Source: Ga0077555 sp964500805 (GTDB lineage Bacteria; Pseudomonadota; Alphaproteobacteria; Rhizobiales; Hyphomicrobiaceae). From it: a stretch of 64,000 bases of DNA. This document shows, in pieces, positions 43,119 through 51,801 of the stretch (position 1 is the stretch's first letter; every line of letters begins with the position of its first letter). The position numbers and the translations under genes are program-made. Under the pieces are notes generated by a model. It was not told the DNA's origin. It saw only the letters and a program-made list of their open reading frames with translations, and did no database searches. The stretch lies in assembly GCA_964500805.1 (NCBI GenBank), contig CAZCQH010000024.1, positions 8,182 through 72,181 of the forward strand, written 5' to 3'.

Positions 43119-43700
43119 TCAGATACCGCGCCGGCCGAGATCGCGCATGGTGTCGAGCCAGCGCGCACGTGTCCTGTCATTGGCACTTGTCAGACCGAAG
43201 AAGCTTTCGCGCACAGGCTTGATGCCCGCGAACCGAAGGATGCTGCGCTCGAAGCTGCGAACGCCAAACGCGCCGAAGTAACATCGATAAACGAAGACGG
43301 GCATGCCCATCGTCACGATGATCCTTGCTGACCGGCCCGCCAGCAGCTGCCTCGGAAAACGCTGCTCCCGGTACTCCAGCGCAAATCCCGGCCGGAACAT
43401 CTGCTCAAGAAAACCCTTGAAAAGCGCGGGCATGGTGCCGTGCCAGAGCGGAAACAGGATGACCCAGTGATCGGCCCAGCGCAAATGCTCGCGCGCCTCT
43501 TGTAGCATCGCGGGAAGCTCTCCGGCTTCGAACTCGGCCTGAGTGCGCAGCAGCGGGAAGTCAAGCCGGGCCGTCTCGATGCGGCGCACCTCGTGGCCTC
43601 CGGCTGCGGCGCCTTCGGCATATGCATCCGCCATGGCATGGAGCAACCGGTTGCCGGCAGGATCGGGATGGCCCTGAATGATCGCTATTTTCTGTGTCAT
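43119..43700 (-). CDS. NAD(P)H-dependent oxidoreductase, flavodoxin-like fold
   Basis: A 193-residue flavoprotein of the NQO/KefF/modulator-of-drug-activity type: I-Q-G-H-P-D-P near the N-terminus (flavin phosphate loop) and V-I-L-F-P-L-W-H-G-T-M-P-A-L-F-K-G-F-L-E-Q-M-F. These match the family. ATG at 43700 begins M-T-Q-K-I-A-I-I. It is divergent from the sulfotransferase, sharing about 180 bp. Confidence 0.88.
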   Translation of the reverse strand: MTQKIAIIQGHPDPAGNRLLHAMADAYAEGAAAGGHEVRRIETARLDFPLLRTQAEFEAGELPAMLQEAREHLRWADHWVILFPLWHGTMPALFKGFLEQMFRPGFALEYREQRFPRQLLAGRSARIIVTMGMPVFVYRCYFGAFGVRSFERSILRFAGIKPVRESFFGLTSANDRTRARWLDTMRDLGRRGI

Positions 43701-43883
43701 GGCTGCATCTCCCGATCGCACCGGCGACCTTTCCGTCGTGACGGGGTAAATGCCTTGCGAGCCGTCAAGATCCCGTGCCGCAGGCGAGCGGCCCGGTGGC
43801 GGGTATTGCATTCTCCTGACGATGGGCTGCGGCGGCGCGCACGTTGCACCGGGTGCCAGCGGTGGCTAAGAGAAGCGCTCCAC

Positions 43884-44792
43884 ATGCCGGAGTTCGGGTC
43901 AACGATGACCGCACCCGTGATCGACAGTTTTTTTGTCTGCATCGGGGCCCAGAAATCGGGCACGACCTGGCTTGCGCGGATGCTGCAGAGCCATCCCGAG
44001 ATCTTCATCACCCCGGTGAAGGAGATCCACTACTTCGACCATGTCGCCGGCATTACCGAGCACCTGAGCAGCAAGAAGCGCCGCTCGCGCTATCGCAAGT
44101 ACCATCAGCGCATGTGGACGCAGTGGACGCGCTTCGGCGAGCACCGGCAGCAGTGGGCCTGGTACCGGGATTACATGGCTTCCCCCATCGATGACGCCTG
44201 GTACGCACGGCTCTTCGCGCACCGCGGCACGGCACGGTTCGCCGGCGAGGTGACGCCCGAGTACGCAATACTCGGCCCCAAGGGGCTCGCCCACATTCGC
44301 CGGCTCGCACCGGATGCACGCGTCCTCTTCATCATGCGCAATCCGGTGGAGCGCATGTGGAGCCAGGTGCTGCATCAGTGCCGCGCACGCGGGCTCGACG
44401 CCAACCGCCAGCCGCTCGAAGCCATCGTCAAAATGCTCGAGGAGACCCGCTTCAAGGAACTCGGAGACTACACCGCAACGCTCGACAACATGGGTGCCGT
44501 GTTCCGCCGCGCACAGACGCTCAGCCTCTTCTACGAGGATATGCACGCCGATCGACTGGTGGCGCTCGAACAGGTCTGCAGGTTCATTGGCATCGGATTC
44601 GAGGCTTCTTACTTCGGCGAGCTCGGCAAACGGTTCAATCGCAGCCAGGATGCCGCGCTGCCGGAGGCAGTCCGGGCACATTTACGGACCCTCTATCGGG
44701 ACCAGGCCGAGGGCGTCAGGCGCCGCATCGGGCGTGTACCGAGCTCTTGGGAGCGGGAGTTCGACCTGGGATCCGCCGGCCCGCGTGCGTGA
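43884..44792 (+). CDS. Sulfotransferase family protein
   Basis: A 302-residue cytosolic sulfotransferase-fold protein using PAPS. The 5'-phosphosulfate loop is G-A-Q-K-S-G-T-T-W-L near residue 15-25 and the 3'-phosphate motif is R-N-P-V-E-R-M-W-S-Q around residue 153. F-A-G-E-V-T-P-E-Y and F-Y-E-D-M are also family motifs. The start could be the ATG at 43884 or, seven codons later, at 43905; ribosome binding sites are weak at both. The acceptor is unknown. Confidence 0.86.
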   Translation: MPEFGSTMTAPVIDSFFVCIGAQKSGTTWLARMLQSHPEIFITPVKEIHYFDHVAGITEHLSSKKRRSRYRKYHQRMWTQWTRFGEHRQQWAWYRDYMASPIDDAWYARLFAHRGTARFAGEVTPEYAILGPKGLAHIRRLAPDARVLFIMRNPVERMWSQVLHQCRARGLDANRQPLEAIVKMLEETRFKELGDYTATLDNMGAVFRRAQTLSLFYEDMHADRLVALEQVCRFIGIGFEASYFGELGKRFNRSQDAALPEAVRAHLRTLYRDQAEGVRRRIGRVPSSWEREFDLGSAGPRA

Positions 44793-44915
44793 AGCCCGCA
44801 AGCACGATTGTCGTCCATACATGCAACGACGCTGCCGCTGAGCCCAGATTCCCCGATTGCGTGGCGGCGATCATGACCAGATCAAAGGCTCGGCGCGCTC
44901 ATTCCGCCCGCCCCG

Positions 44916-45869
44916 TCACCCCTGATTGAGCAGAATGACGACGCCCACGACGATCAGCAGAATGCCGGTCCCTTCACGCGAGGCGAGGCTCTGCTTGAAA
45001 AGGCTTCTCGACAGAATGCCCGCGAAAAGGATCTCGATCAGCGCCAACGTGCGCACTTTGGCGGCCGACTCGAGTGCGAACGCCAGGAACCACATCTCCG
45101 ATGCGAAGGCTCCCATGAAGCCGGCCACTACCGACGGACGCCACGCCCTTAGGATGGCGATCAGCGTGGTGCGATCGAACAGCAGCAGATAAATCGTCAA
45201 CGCGATCACCTGCATCAGAAGGCCAATGAACACGGTTGTCGTGGCATTCACCACGAAGTTGCCGCCGGCAAGCGAAAGGATGGCGCCGCGATAGCCGACC
45301 GCGGACACGCCGAACATCGCTCCCGCAACCAAGCCGAGCACGATGCCGCGCAACCCGAGCGCATCGCTCGCACCCGTCTTGGGCCACGACATCAGCAGCA
45401 CGCCGGCAGTTGCAACTCCGATGGCGATCGCGAGCGGCACGGTGAGCCTGTCGCCGAGAAAGGCGAGACCGAAAAGTGCAACGTGCACCGGCTCAATCTT
45501 GTTCAGTGCCGTGACGAGGACGAACGAGCGGTCACGCATCGCGGCAAGCAACAGCGCCGTGGCCAGGATCTGGGTGCCTCCGCCAAACAGTGCCCACGCC
45601 AACATGCGCGGCGTGATCGCCGGAAAACTGGCGCCCGTCACGAGCAGGACCGCCGCAAGGATAAGCGCAGCAAACGGAAGACCGAAAAGGAAGCGCACGT
45701 GCGTCGCACCGATCGTGCCGATCGTCGCCGTGAGCTCCTTCTGCATGGCATTGCGAAGCGTCTGACCGCCCGCTGCCAGAACCGTAAACAGAACCCAAAG
45801 CCAGCTCGCCACTCCTGCCCCCGAACATCGCTCCACAAGCCTGCAAGCTACCTGAGCCGCCCTGCGCAC
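44916..45869 (-). CDS. EamA/DMT-family transporter
   Basis: A ten-helix inner-membrane exporter of the drug/metabolite transporter superfamily: two EamA halves, each of about 140 residues, with R-F-L-F-G-L-P-F-A in the first and L-A-L-I-E-I-L-F-A-G-I-L-S in the second. The transported compound is unknown. Several in-frame GTG starts exist (45869, 45833 and 45812); the last removes a non-hydrophobic N-terminal tail and may be the true start. Confidence 0.83.
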   Translation of the reverse strand: MRRAAQVACRLVERCSGAGVASWLWVLFTVLAAGGQTLRNAMQKELTATIGTIGATHVRFLFGLPFAALILAAVLLVTGASFPAITPRMLAWALFGGGTQILATALLLAAMRDRSFVLVTALNKIEPVHVALFGLAFLGDRLTVPLAIAIGVATAGVLLMSWPKTGASDALGLRGIVLGLVAGAMFGVSAVGYRGAILSLAGGNFVVNATTTVFIGLLMQVIALTIYLLLFDRTTLIAILRAWRPSVVAGFMGAFASEMWFLAFALESAAKVRTLALIEILFAGILSRSLFKQSLASREGTGILLIVVGVVILLNQG

Positions 45870-46141
45870 ACACTGCGCGAATTGGAAGCTCTCACTTGTC
45901 CGGATCTGCCGGAACTCGAGTGGACGCGTGGCGAAGCCCGATTAAGCGCGAAGCACGGATGGCAAAAGAAGGGGGAGGCTGTTGTCAATGGGTGCAAACA
46001 GCTCGTCTAACACCCCATTGAGCAGGGCACGAATTGGACAGCGCACCTGACGTCGCGAGCGGGGCGGCCGCGTTGAAAACAAGCACGGCGCGCCCGAACC
46101 TCGCACCGACAGCTCATGGGCCCAGTCGATTCCGCGGTCCC

Positions 46142-46864
46142 TCAGTACCGGCGAATCAAACCGACGAGTCGCCCCTGGATGTCGACCTGGTCGGGGCCGA
46201 AGATGCGAGTCTCATAGTTGGGATTGGCAGCTTCGAGCGCGATCGAGCCGCCGCGCTTTCTGACCCGCTTCAGCGTCGCCTCCTCCTTCTCGACCAGCGC
46301 CACGACGATGTCGCCGTTGTCGGCGGTATGTGTGCGCCGAATGATCACGATGTCGCCCTCGAGGATGCCGGCGTCGATCATCGAGTCGCCCTTGACCTCG
46401 AGTGCGAAGTGCTCTCCCCGCCCCAGCATGTCGGGGGGACAGAACACTTCCTGCGACTTCTCCTGAATGGCACTGATCGGAACTCCGGCGGCGATGCGAC
46501 CCATCAGCGGCACGGCAATGCCCCCAACCTGGGCGGCGACATAAGGCGCCTGAGCATTCTCGGCGAACTGAGAGCTGCGCTCCGGTGCCGGCCGGCTCGA
46601 CACGAGGGATGGCTTGAAAGCTGGTGCGCGCTGCGACGGCTCCAGCATGGCGTCCGGAAGCTTGATGATTTCCAAGGCGCGGGCCCGGTGCGGCAGCCGC
46701 TTGATAAAGCCCCGCTCTTCCAGCGCAGTGATCAGGCGATGGATGCCGGATTTGGAGCGCAGGTCCAGGGCCTCCTTCATCTCATCAAAGGAGGGCGGCA
46801 CGCCGGTCTCCTGGACGCGGGCGCGGATGAACTCCAAGAGCTCTTTCTGTTTTGCAGTCAGCAT
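46142..46864 (-). CDS. lexA: LexA repressor
   Basis: SOS repressor. The 240-residue protein has the winged-helix N-domain (M-L-T-A-K-Q-K-E-L-L-E-F-I ... G-V-P-P-S-F-D-E-M), a linker of about 45 residues and the self-cleaving C-domain. The scissile bond is Ala126-Gly127 (R-I-A-A-G-V-P), and the catalytic pair is Ser161 (K-G-D-S-M) and Lys199 (A-T-L-K-R). A GTTC-N7-GTTC operator lies 95 bp upstream of the ATG, so it is autoregulated. Confidence 0.97.
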   Translation of the reverse strand: MLTAKQKELLEFIRARVQETGVPPSFDEMKEALDLRSKSGIHRLITALEERGFIKRLPHRARALEIIKLPDAMLEPSQRAPAFKPSLVSSRPAPERSSQFAENAQAPYVAAQVGGIAVPLMGRIAAGVPISAIQEKSQEVFCPPDMLGRGEHFALEVKGDSMIDAGILEGDIVIIRRTHTADNGDIVVALVEKEEATLKRVRKRGGSIALEAANPNYETRIFGPDQVDIQGRLVGLIRRY

Positions 46865-46958
46865 GCCCCCTCCCGAGGGATTGTGGCGGCCCGGAGTGAT
46901 TCAGGCTCTGTTCGTCGCGATGCACGATATGCTTGTACAAATCACGAACACCATAAAT

Positions 46959-46973
46959 GTTCGCGGCGCGTTC
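46959..46973. promoter_or_regulatory. LexA operator (GTTC-N7-GTTC)
   Basis: The plus strand reads GTTC at 46959-46962, seven bases, then GTTC at 46970-46973, the exact alphaproteobacterial SOS box. It lies about 95 bp upstream of lexA (minus strand) and about 90 bp beyond the stop of the amidohydrolase gene, so it most likely controls lexA alone. Confidence 0.85.
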
Positions 46974-47061
46974 TGCAAGTGTTTTTCCGCGACCTTTGCT
47001 GCCTCCAGCATTTCTGGAAGTTGGCCGGATGCTTTCGACCACAGCCCGGCTGGGCTTGTGT

Positions 47062-47868
47062 TCACCTCTTCCAGCCAATCCACTCGCAGACGGCATCGCC
47101 CATGATCAGCCGCTTGTCGGCCTCGGGGATCCAGTCGATCTCCTGGAAGTGGGTCACACACAGTCGCCAGCTGCAGGGCATCTTGGTGATGTCGGTGCCC
47201 CAGAAGAGCCGCTTGGGACCGAAGGCGTCGTACATGGCGCGGTAGTGCTTGTGCAGGCTCCGGAAGGGGTATGGGTCGTCGGCGTAGAATGGGCCGCCGG
47301 TGAGCTTCACGGCGACGTTCGGGAATTTCGCCAGGGCGGTGAGCTCCTTCATCTTCGGGAAGGCCGCATCACCCTTGGCGCCGCGCAGCGCACCCATGTG
47401 ATCGACGATGAGCTTTAATCCCGGATGACGATCGGCGATCTGGCCGAAGAGCGGCAGCCAATCACCGGCGAGCAGTGCTGTCGGGAGCTGCGCCTTCTCC
47501 AGTGCTGGCCACAGCCAGTCAATGGTGCCGTCGGTCGGCCATGTCTTATTGTTCGGTTTGTTGAAATAGAAGCGCACGCCGAGCATGCCCGGACGTTGCT
47601 TCAGATTGGCGATGATCTCTGGGCTGTCGGGGCGATCGAGCGGCGGATTGCCGAGAATGGCAAAGCGCTTCGGATAAGCGAGCACGGCTTCGACCGCCTG
47701 CTCGTTTGAGTCGGGGTCCCAACTCGCTGGCGGATGGATGAGCGCGCCATTGACGCCGGCGGCATCCATGTCGCGGATCGCTTCGTCGACGAGATAGGGC
47801 CGCGTCAGATGCGGCGGCGTCGCGGTGCCTTTGCGCCAAAGATGGATTTGCGCGTCGATGATGGGCAT
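47062..47868 (-). CDS. Amidohydrolase-family protein (metal-dependent, TIM barrel)
   Basis: A 268-residue amidohydrolase-2 type protein. It starts M-P-I-I-D-A-Q-I-H-L-W, in which the first of the usual two histidines (H-x-H) is Gln. I-V-D-H-M-G and L-F-W-G-T-D-I-T supply the later His and Asp metal or catalytic positions. Relatives hydrolyse or decarboxylate lactones and aromatic acids; the substrate here is not known. It is transcribed in the same direction as lexA, 197 bp before it. Confidence 0.85.
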   Translation of the reverse strand: MPIIDAQIHLWRKGTATPPHLTRPYLVDEAIRDMDAAGVNGALIHPPASWDPDSNEQAVEAVLAYPKRFAILGNPPLDRPDSPEIIANLKQRPGMLGVRFYFNKPNNKTWPTDGTIDWLWPALEKAQLPTALLAGDWLPLFGQIADRHPGLKLIVDHMGALRGAKGDAAFPKMKELTALAKFPNVAVKLTGGPFYADDPYPFRSLHKHYRAMYDAFGPKRLFWGTDITKMPCSWRLCVTHFQEIDWIPEADKRLIMGDAVCEWIGWKR

Positions 47869-47878
47869 GGGGCCTCCG

Positions 47879-47941
47879 CGTCGTCAGTCGTCAGTCGTCA
47901 GTCGTCAGTCGTCAGTCGTCAGTCGTCAGTCGTCAGTCGTC
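47879..47941. repeat. 7-bp tandem repeat (TCGTCAG) next to an assembly gap
   Basis: The unit TCGTCAG repeats about nine times without interruption up to position 47941, where the Ns begin. Such simple arrays commonly break assemblies, so the true length is unknown. It is just upstream of the amidohydrolase start (47868). Confidence 0.9.
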
Positions 47942-48041
47942 NNNNNNNNNNNNNNNNNNNNNNNNNNNNNNNNNNNNNNNNNNNNNNNNNNNNNNNNNNN
48001 NNNNNNNNNNNNNNNNNNNNNNNNNNNNNNNNNNNNNNNNN
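47942..48041. other. Assembly gap (100 Ns)
   Basis: Exactly 100 N characters, the usual placeholder for a scaffold join of unknown length. Sequence between the amidohydrolase start and moeA end is therefore incomplete and may lack one or more genes. Just after the gap (48044 on) the plus strand reads V-A-L-N-E-A-M-R-N-R-L-T-S-F-D-F-E-K-V-L, a possible 3' fragment of a gene lost in the gap, but the frame runs on into moeA, so this is uncertain. Confidence 0.95.
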
Positions 48042-48156
48042 AGTGTGGCGCTCAACGAAGCGATGCGCAATCGCCTAACCAGCTTCGATTTCGAGAAAGT
48101 GCTGATCAACGCGCTCGTCGTCCCCGGGCGACGTGTTTGCGGCAAAAGACCCTCGC

Positions 48157-49398
48157 TCAGAAATCCAGCGAAAGGATCGGCACCGTGGCGCCGGCGGGGA
48201 CGGCGGGGGCTTTGATCGGGCGCACGATCAGGCAGGCGGCCTCGGAGAGCGGCGTCAACAGCGAGGAGTCTTGCGAGCGCACGGGCTTGACTTCCGGCAA
48301 ACCGTCCGCTCCGGGGACGAGCGTTGCGCGCATGTAATGAGCACGCGCGCCATTGGCTTCCAGGGGAACACGCGTGCGGGCGGTGAGCGGTCGCGCCGGC
48401 TCCGGCTCGAGGCCGATCAGCGCGCGCACCAGCGGCGTCAAGAAGAGCCGCGTGCACACAAGCGACGACACCGGGTTTCCAGGCAGCCCCAGCACGTGCT
48501 GGCGTCCGAGCCGGCCGTACATCAGCGGCTTTCCCGGCCGCATGGCGAGCTTCCAGAAATCGAGCGTCATGCCGCGCTTGGTGAGAACGGGAGCGACGAG
48601 ATCGTGGTCGCCAACGCTGGCGCCGCCGATCGTCACCAGAATATCTTCATCGGCCGCCTGCTCCACATGCGCCGTCAGACTGTCGGCGGTGTCCTTGGCG
48701 ATGCCGATGAAGCGCGGTGCGCCTCCTGCCGACGCGACCATCGCCGCGATGCCGTAGACATTGGAGCAGACGATCTGATCGGTGCCGATCGGCTCGCCGG
48801 GAAGAACGAGCTCATCACCGGTCGCGAGCAGTGCGACTTTGGGCTTGGCATAGACGGGAACGCGCGCATGGCCCATGGCGGCGGCGAGCGTCACATCGCG
48901 CGCGGTGAGGCGGCGGCCGGTCGGCAGATGCTCGGCTCCTTCGCTGAAATCGCCGCCCTTGCGGCGCACGTATGAAGGGTCGATGTCAGATGACGTGACA
49001 ATGACGCGATCGCCCTCGCGGCGCGTATCCTCCTGCAGCACGATGGCGTCGGCGCCGTCGGGGATCGGTGCGCCGGTGAAGATGCGGACCGCTTGCCCAG
49101 CCGACAGCGGCTCGTGGAAGCCGTGGCCAGCAGCGGACTCACCGATGATGGAGAGCGTTGCCGGCGCCTCTGCGACATCGGCCGCGCGCACGGCATAGCC
49201 GTCCATGGCCGAGGCATTGAACGGCGGCTGCGTGCGCAAGGCCTTGAGCGGCGCTGCCAGTACCCGACCGGCCGCCTCGAGCAGGGGCACGTTTTCGGTG
49301 CGCGCCAATGGCGGGAGCTTGCCGACAATCCTTTCGCGCGCCTCCTCGATGGTGAGCGCGCGATCACCGGCTTTGGCGGTGGCGGTCGAGGCCGTCAT
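48157..49398 (-). CDS. moeA: Molybdopterin molybdotransferase
   Basis: Inserts molybdate into adenylylated molybdopterin, the last step of molybdenum cofactor synthesis. The 413-residue protein has N-A-S-A-M-D-G-Y-A near residue 65, I-F-T-G-A-P-I-P-D-G-A-D-A-I-V, the T-G-D-E-L motif near residue 190 and G-G-A-S-V-G-D-H-D near residue 245, plus the L-P-G-N-P-V-S-S loop. ATG at 49398 overlaps the stop of moaC by four bases, so the two are coupled. Confidence 0.95.
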   Translation of the reverse strand: MTASTATAKAGDRALTIEEARERIVGKLPPLARTENVPLLEAAGRVLAAPLKALRTQPPFNASAMDGYAVRAADVAEAPATLSIIGESAAGHGFHEPLSAGQAVRIFTGAPIPDGADAIVLQEDTRREGDRVIVTSSDIDPSYVRRKGGDFSEGAEHLPTGRRLTARDVTLAAAMGHARVPVYAKPKVALLATGDELVLPGEPIGTDQIVCSNVYGIAAMVASAGGAPRFIGIAKDTADSLTAHVEQAADEDILVTIGGASVGDHDLVAPVLTKRGMTLDFWKLAMRPGKPLMYGRLGRQHVLGLPGNPVSSLVCTRLFLTPLVRALIGLEPEPARPLTARTRVPLEANGARAHYMRATLVPGADGLPEVKPVRSQDSSLLTPLSEAACLIVRPIKAPAVPAGATVPILSLDF

Positions 49399-49916
49399 GA
49401 TGCGCTCCCGCTTTTCGCCGGCACTTTCGAGGCCGCGCGGGCCGGCGCCCGATAGGTACCCGACCGCCCGCCGGTCTTCTCGACGAGCCGCACCTCTGCG
49501 ATCACCATGGCTTTGTCGGCCGCCTTCAGCATGTCGTAGATGGTGAGACACGCGACAGAGACTGCCGTCAGCGCTTCCATCTCCACGCCCGTCTGCCCGC
49601 CGACCTTCACGATAGCGGTGACACGAATACCCGGCGGGGTCTTCACCGGCTCCAGATCGACCGACACCTTGGAAATCAGCAGCGGATGACAGAGCGGGAT
49701 CAGCTCGTGCGTTTTCTTCGCCGCCATGATGCCGGCAAGCCGCGCGGTGGCGAGCACATCGCCCTTTTTCGCCTCGCCCGCCTCGACCAGGCGCAATGTC
49801 GCGGCGGTCATGGCGACGAAGCCTTCGGCTTTTGCCGTGCGCGACGTCACCTCCTTCTCCGACACGTCGACCATGTGCGCTTCACCGCGCGCGTTGATGT
49901 GCGAGAGCTTGCTCAT
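49395..49916 (-). CDS. moaC: Cyclic pyranopterin monophosphate synthase
   Basis: Converts the MoaA product to cyclic pyranopterin monophosphate. The 173-residue protein has the conserved L-S-H-I-N-A-R-G-E-A-H-M-V-D-V-S-x-K start, K-K-T-H-E-L-I-P-L-C-H-P-L near residue 70 and G-V-E-M-E-A-L-T-A-V near 112. A tail of about 20 residues beyond the family end (A-P-A-R-A-A-S-K-V-P-A-K) is extra. It precedes moeA on the same strand. Confidence 0.95.
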   Translation of the reverse strand: MSKLSHINARGEAHMVDVSEKEVTSRTAKAEGFVAMTAATLRLVEAGEAKKGDVLATARLAGIMAAKKTHELIPLCHPLLISKVSVDLEPVKTPPGIRVTAIVKVGGQTGVEMEALTAVSVACLTIYDMLKAADKAMVIAEVRLVEKTGGRSGTYRAPARAASKVPAKSGSAS

Positions 49917-50377
49917 GGGGCTCCGTTGGCGGGATACAACAGCAAGGCCCGGTTGCGATCGTCAGCGCACCTGCCAAGCACCTTTGACTTCGCATATTTT
50001 ATCGCGAATGGTTCTGCCCGCCAACGGCCAGGCACGTCTGCCCGACCAGTCGATCAATCCGACCGATCGGCGGCATGGGTTGTATCAACGCGCGCCTCCC
50101 GCCTCCAGCAGGATCGGCAGCGCCTGCCCATAGGCGGCCTCAGCGCAGCCCTTGATTTCATGTGCCGAGTACCCGCGCGATGTTCTTCGCGGTCACCTCG
50201 AACGGCTGCGTGCACAGTACAGCCGCTCGGTTACCCAATAATCCCAATGAGGGTGTCGAAATTGCTCTCGCGTGCTGCGCACGACTCTTGCGCTGGGTTC
50301 CGGCACTTGCTCGCGGCGGCTGGAATGACGGTGCGGTGTCGGCCCGGGCGCTTCCTGGGGTCCAGTCCGCCAAGAGC
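49917..50377. other. Intergenic region between moaC and the NamZ-like gene
   Basis: About 460 bp without a supported gene. Several open frames exist but lack ribosome binding sites and family resemblance. The promoter of moaC-moeA is expected near 49920-50050. Confidence 0.35.
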
Positions 50378-51697
50378 TCAGTAGAGCAGGTAAGGCGCGC
50401 GGCGCTGCCGGAAAACTGCCGCTTCCTTCTGCCAAGCGTCGATGATTGCGACGCCATCCGCCCCGCGATCGAGCATCGAGCGCAAGCGCGCGGTTCCTGC
50501 AATCTGGTTGAACATGCGGGCGTTGGCATAAAGGGGATGAATTCGCTTGGCGCGGGCCTCGGCGGCGATCAGCGCCAGTGCGTGCATCCCGAGCTCGAGC
50601 GGCGAGACGGCGCCGGCATCGGTGATTTTGATCTGGACCCCCATGAAGGAGCGACCCGCAAAGCGCGGGTTTGCCGCCACGCCTGGGATCGATCGTGGCC
50701 GAAGCCGCACCACCTCGAACGCGACGCCCGGCAGCTTCAGCACGTTGAGCTTGGCTGCAAGCGCGTCTGCGTCGAGCCACAGAGCGCCGAAGACCTGAAA
50801 AGGGGTCGGCGTGCCGCGTCCTTCGCTGACCTCGAGCTCGCCGACGACGCCGATGCCGGGATAAACGAGAGCCGACTCGTAGCTCGGAATGTTGGGGCTC
50901 GTCGCCACCCATGACCGCCCAAGCGCCGGCCAGCGCATCTCGCGCCGCCATCCCTCGACTTTCACGGCTTGCAGGTCGAGGCCCTTGAGCCCATCCAGCA
51001 GAGCCTCGCCCTTGATCATCTGCGCCAGCTCGCCGACCGTCATGCCGTGCACAATCGGGATCTGGTACTGACCGACGAACGAGCGATAGGCGGGCTCAAG
51101 CACGAAGCCCGAGACGTATGCGCCGCCGAGCGGGTTCGGCCGGTCGAGAACGACGAATGGAATGCGCGCTTGCGCGGCCGCCTGCATCGCGAGGCCCATG
51201 GTCGAGATATAGGTGTAGAAGCGCACCCCGATATCCTGGATATCGAACACCAGCATGTCGAGCCCGGAAAGCATCGAAGGCGTCGGCTTTCTCGTGGCGC
51301 CGTAGAGCGACAGCACTGGCACGCCAGTCGCCGGATCGCGCTCATTGGCAACCTTGGCGCCCGCCTCGACGGCGCCGCGAAAGCCGTGCTCCGGCGCAAG
51401 AATCGTCGTGAGCTTCACACCCGGCGCAGCGGCCATCAGGTCCGCAAGGTGCGCATCGCCTGCGCGGCCGGTATGGTTTGTGATGAGGCCGATACGGCGG
51501 GATTTCAGGGCGGCGAACATGCCGGCCGCGAGCCACTCCGCGCCCGTCTTGATACCAGCGGCCCGCATTCTCGCCCCCTGCCCTTGTGCGCCAGCAGGCC
51601 AAGCCGCGACGGCAGCTACCGCGCCCCGAGCGGCCTGGAGCACCTTGCGGCGCGAAAGGCCGACTTCTACGCGCTTGCCGCGCGCGGTCATTCCCAT
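50378..51697 (-). CDS. Exo-beta-N-acetylmuramidase NamZ-like (DUF1343) protein
   Basis: A 439-residue protein of the family whose studied member NamZ removes terminal N-acetylmuramic acid from peptidoglycan fragments. A twin-arginine-like leader (L-S-R-R-K-V-L-Q, then A-A-R-G-A-V-A-A-V-A-A-W) points to export. The body has I-G-L-I-T-N-H-T-G, A-P-E-H-G-F-R-G, F-D-I-Q-D-I-G-V-R-F-Y-T-Y and D-R-P-N-P-L-G-G, all family motifs, in order. Wall recycling is the likely role. It stands alone; 104 bp separate it from the PRC-barrel gene. Confidence 0.88.
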   Translation of the reverse strand: MGMTARGKRVEVGLSRRKVLQAARGAVAAVAAWPAGAQGQGARMRAAGIKTGAEWLAAGMFAALKSRRIGLITNHTGRAGDAHLADLMAAAPGVKLTTILAPEHGFRGAVEAGAKVANERDPATGVPVLSLYGATRKPTPSMLSGLDMLVFDIQDIGVRFYTYISTMGLAMQAAAQARIPFVVLDRPNPLGGAYVSGFVLEPAYRSFVGQYQIPIVHGMTVGELAQMIKGEALLDGLKGLDLQAVKVEGWRREMRWPALGRSWVATSPNIPSYESALVYPGIGVVGELEVSEGRGTPTPFQVFGALWLDADALAAKLNVLKLPGVAFEVVRLRPRSIPGVAANPRFAGRSFMGVQIKITDAGAVSPLELGMHALALIAAEARAKRIHPLYANARMFNQIAGTARLRSMLDRGADGVAIIDAWQKEAAVFRQRRAPYLLY

Positions 51698-51801
51698 GTC
51701 ACAGATCCCGCGAAGTGCCTACCGTCAACTGCTCGACAGCAGCTAAGGTAAGCACGACGCGGGAACAACGCACCTGTTCAACGGGACCGTCCCCCTTCCT
51801 T

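Noticed and set aside
47734..48337. Open frames running through the N stretch
   Set aside because: Created by translating Ns as unknown residues and by the 7-bp repeat.
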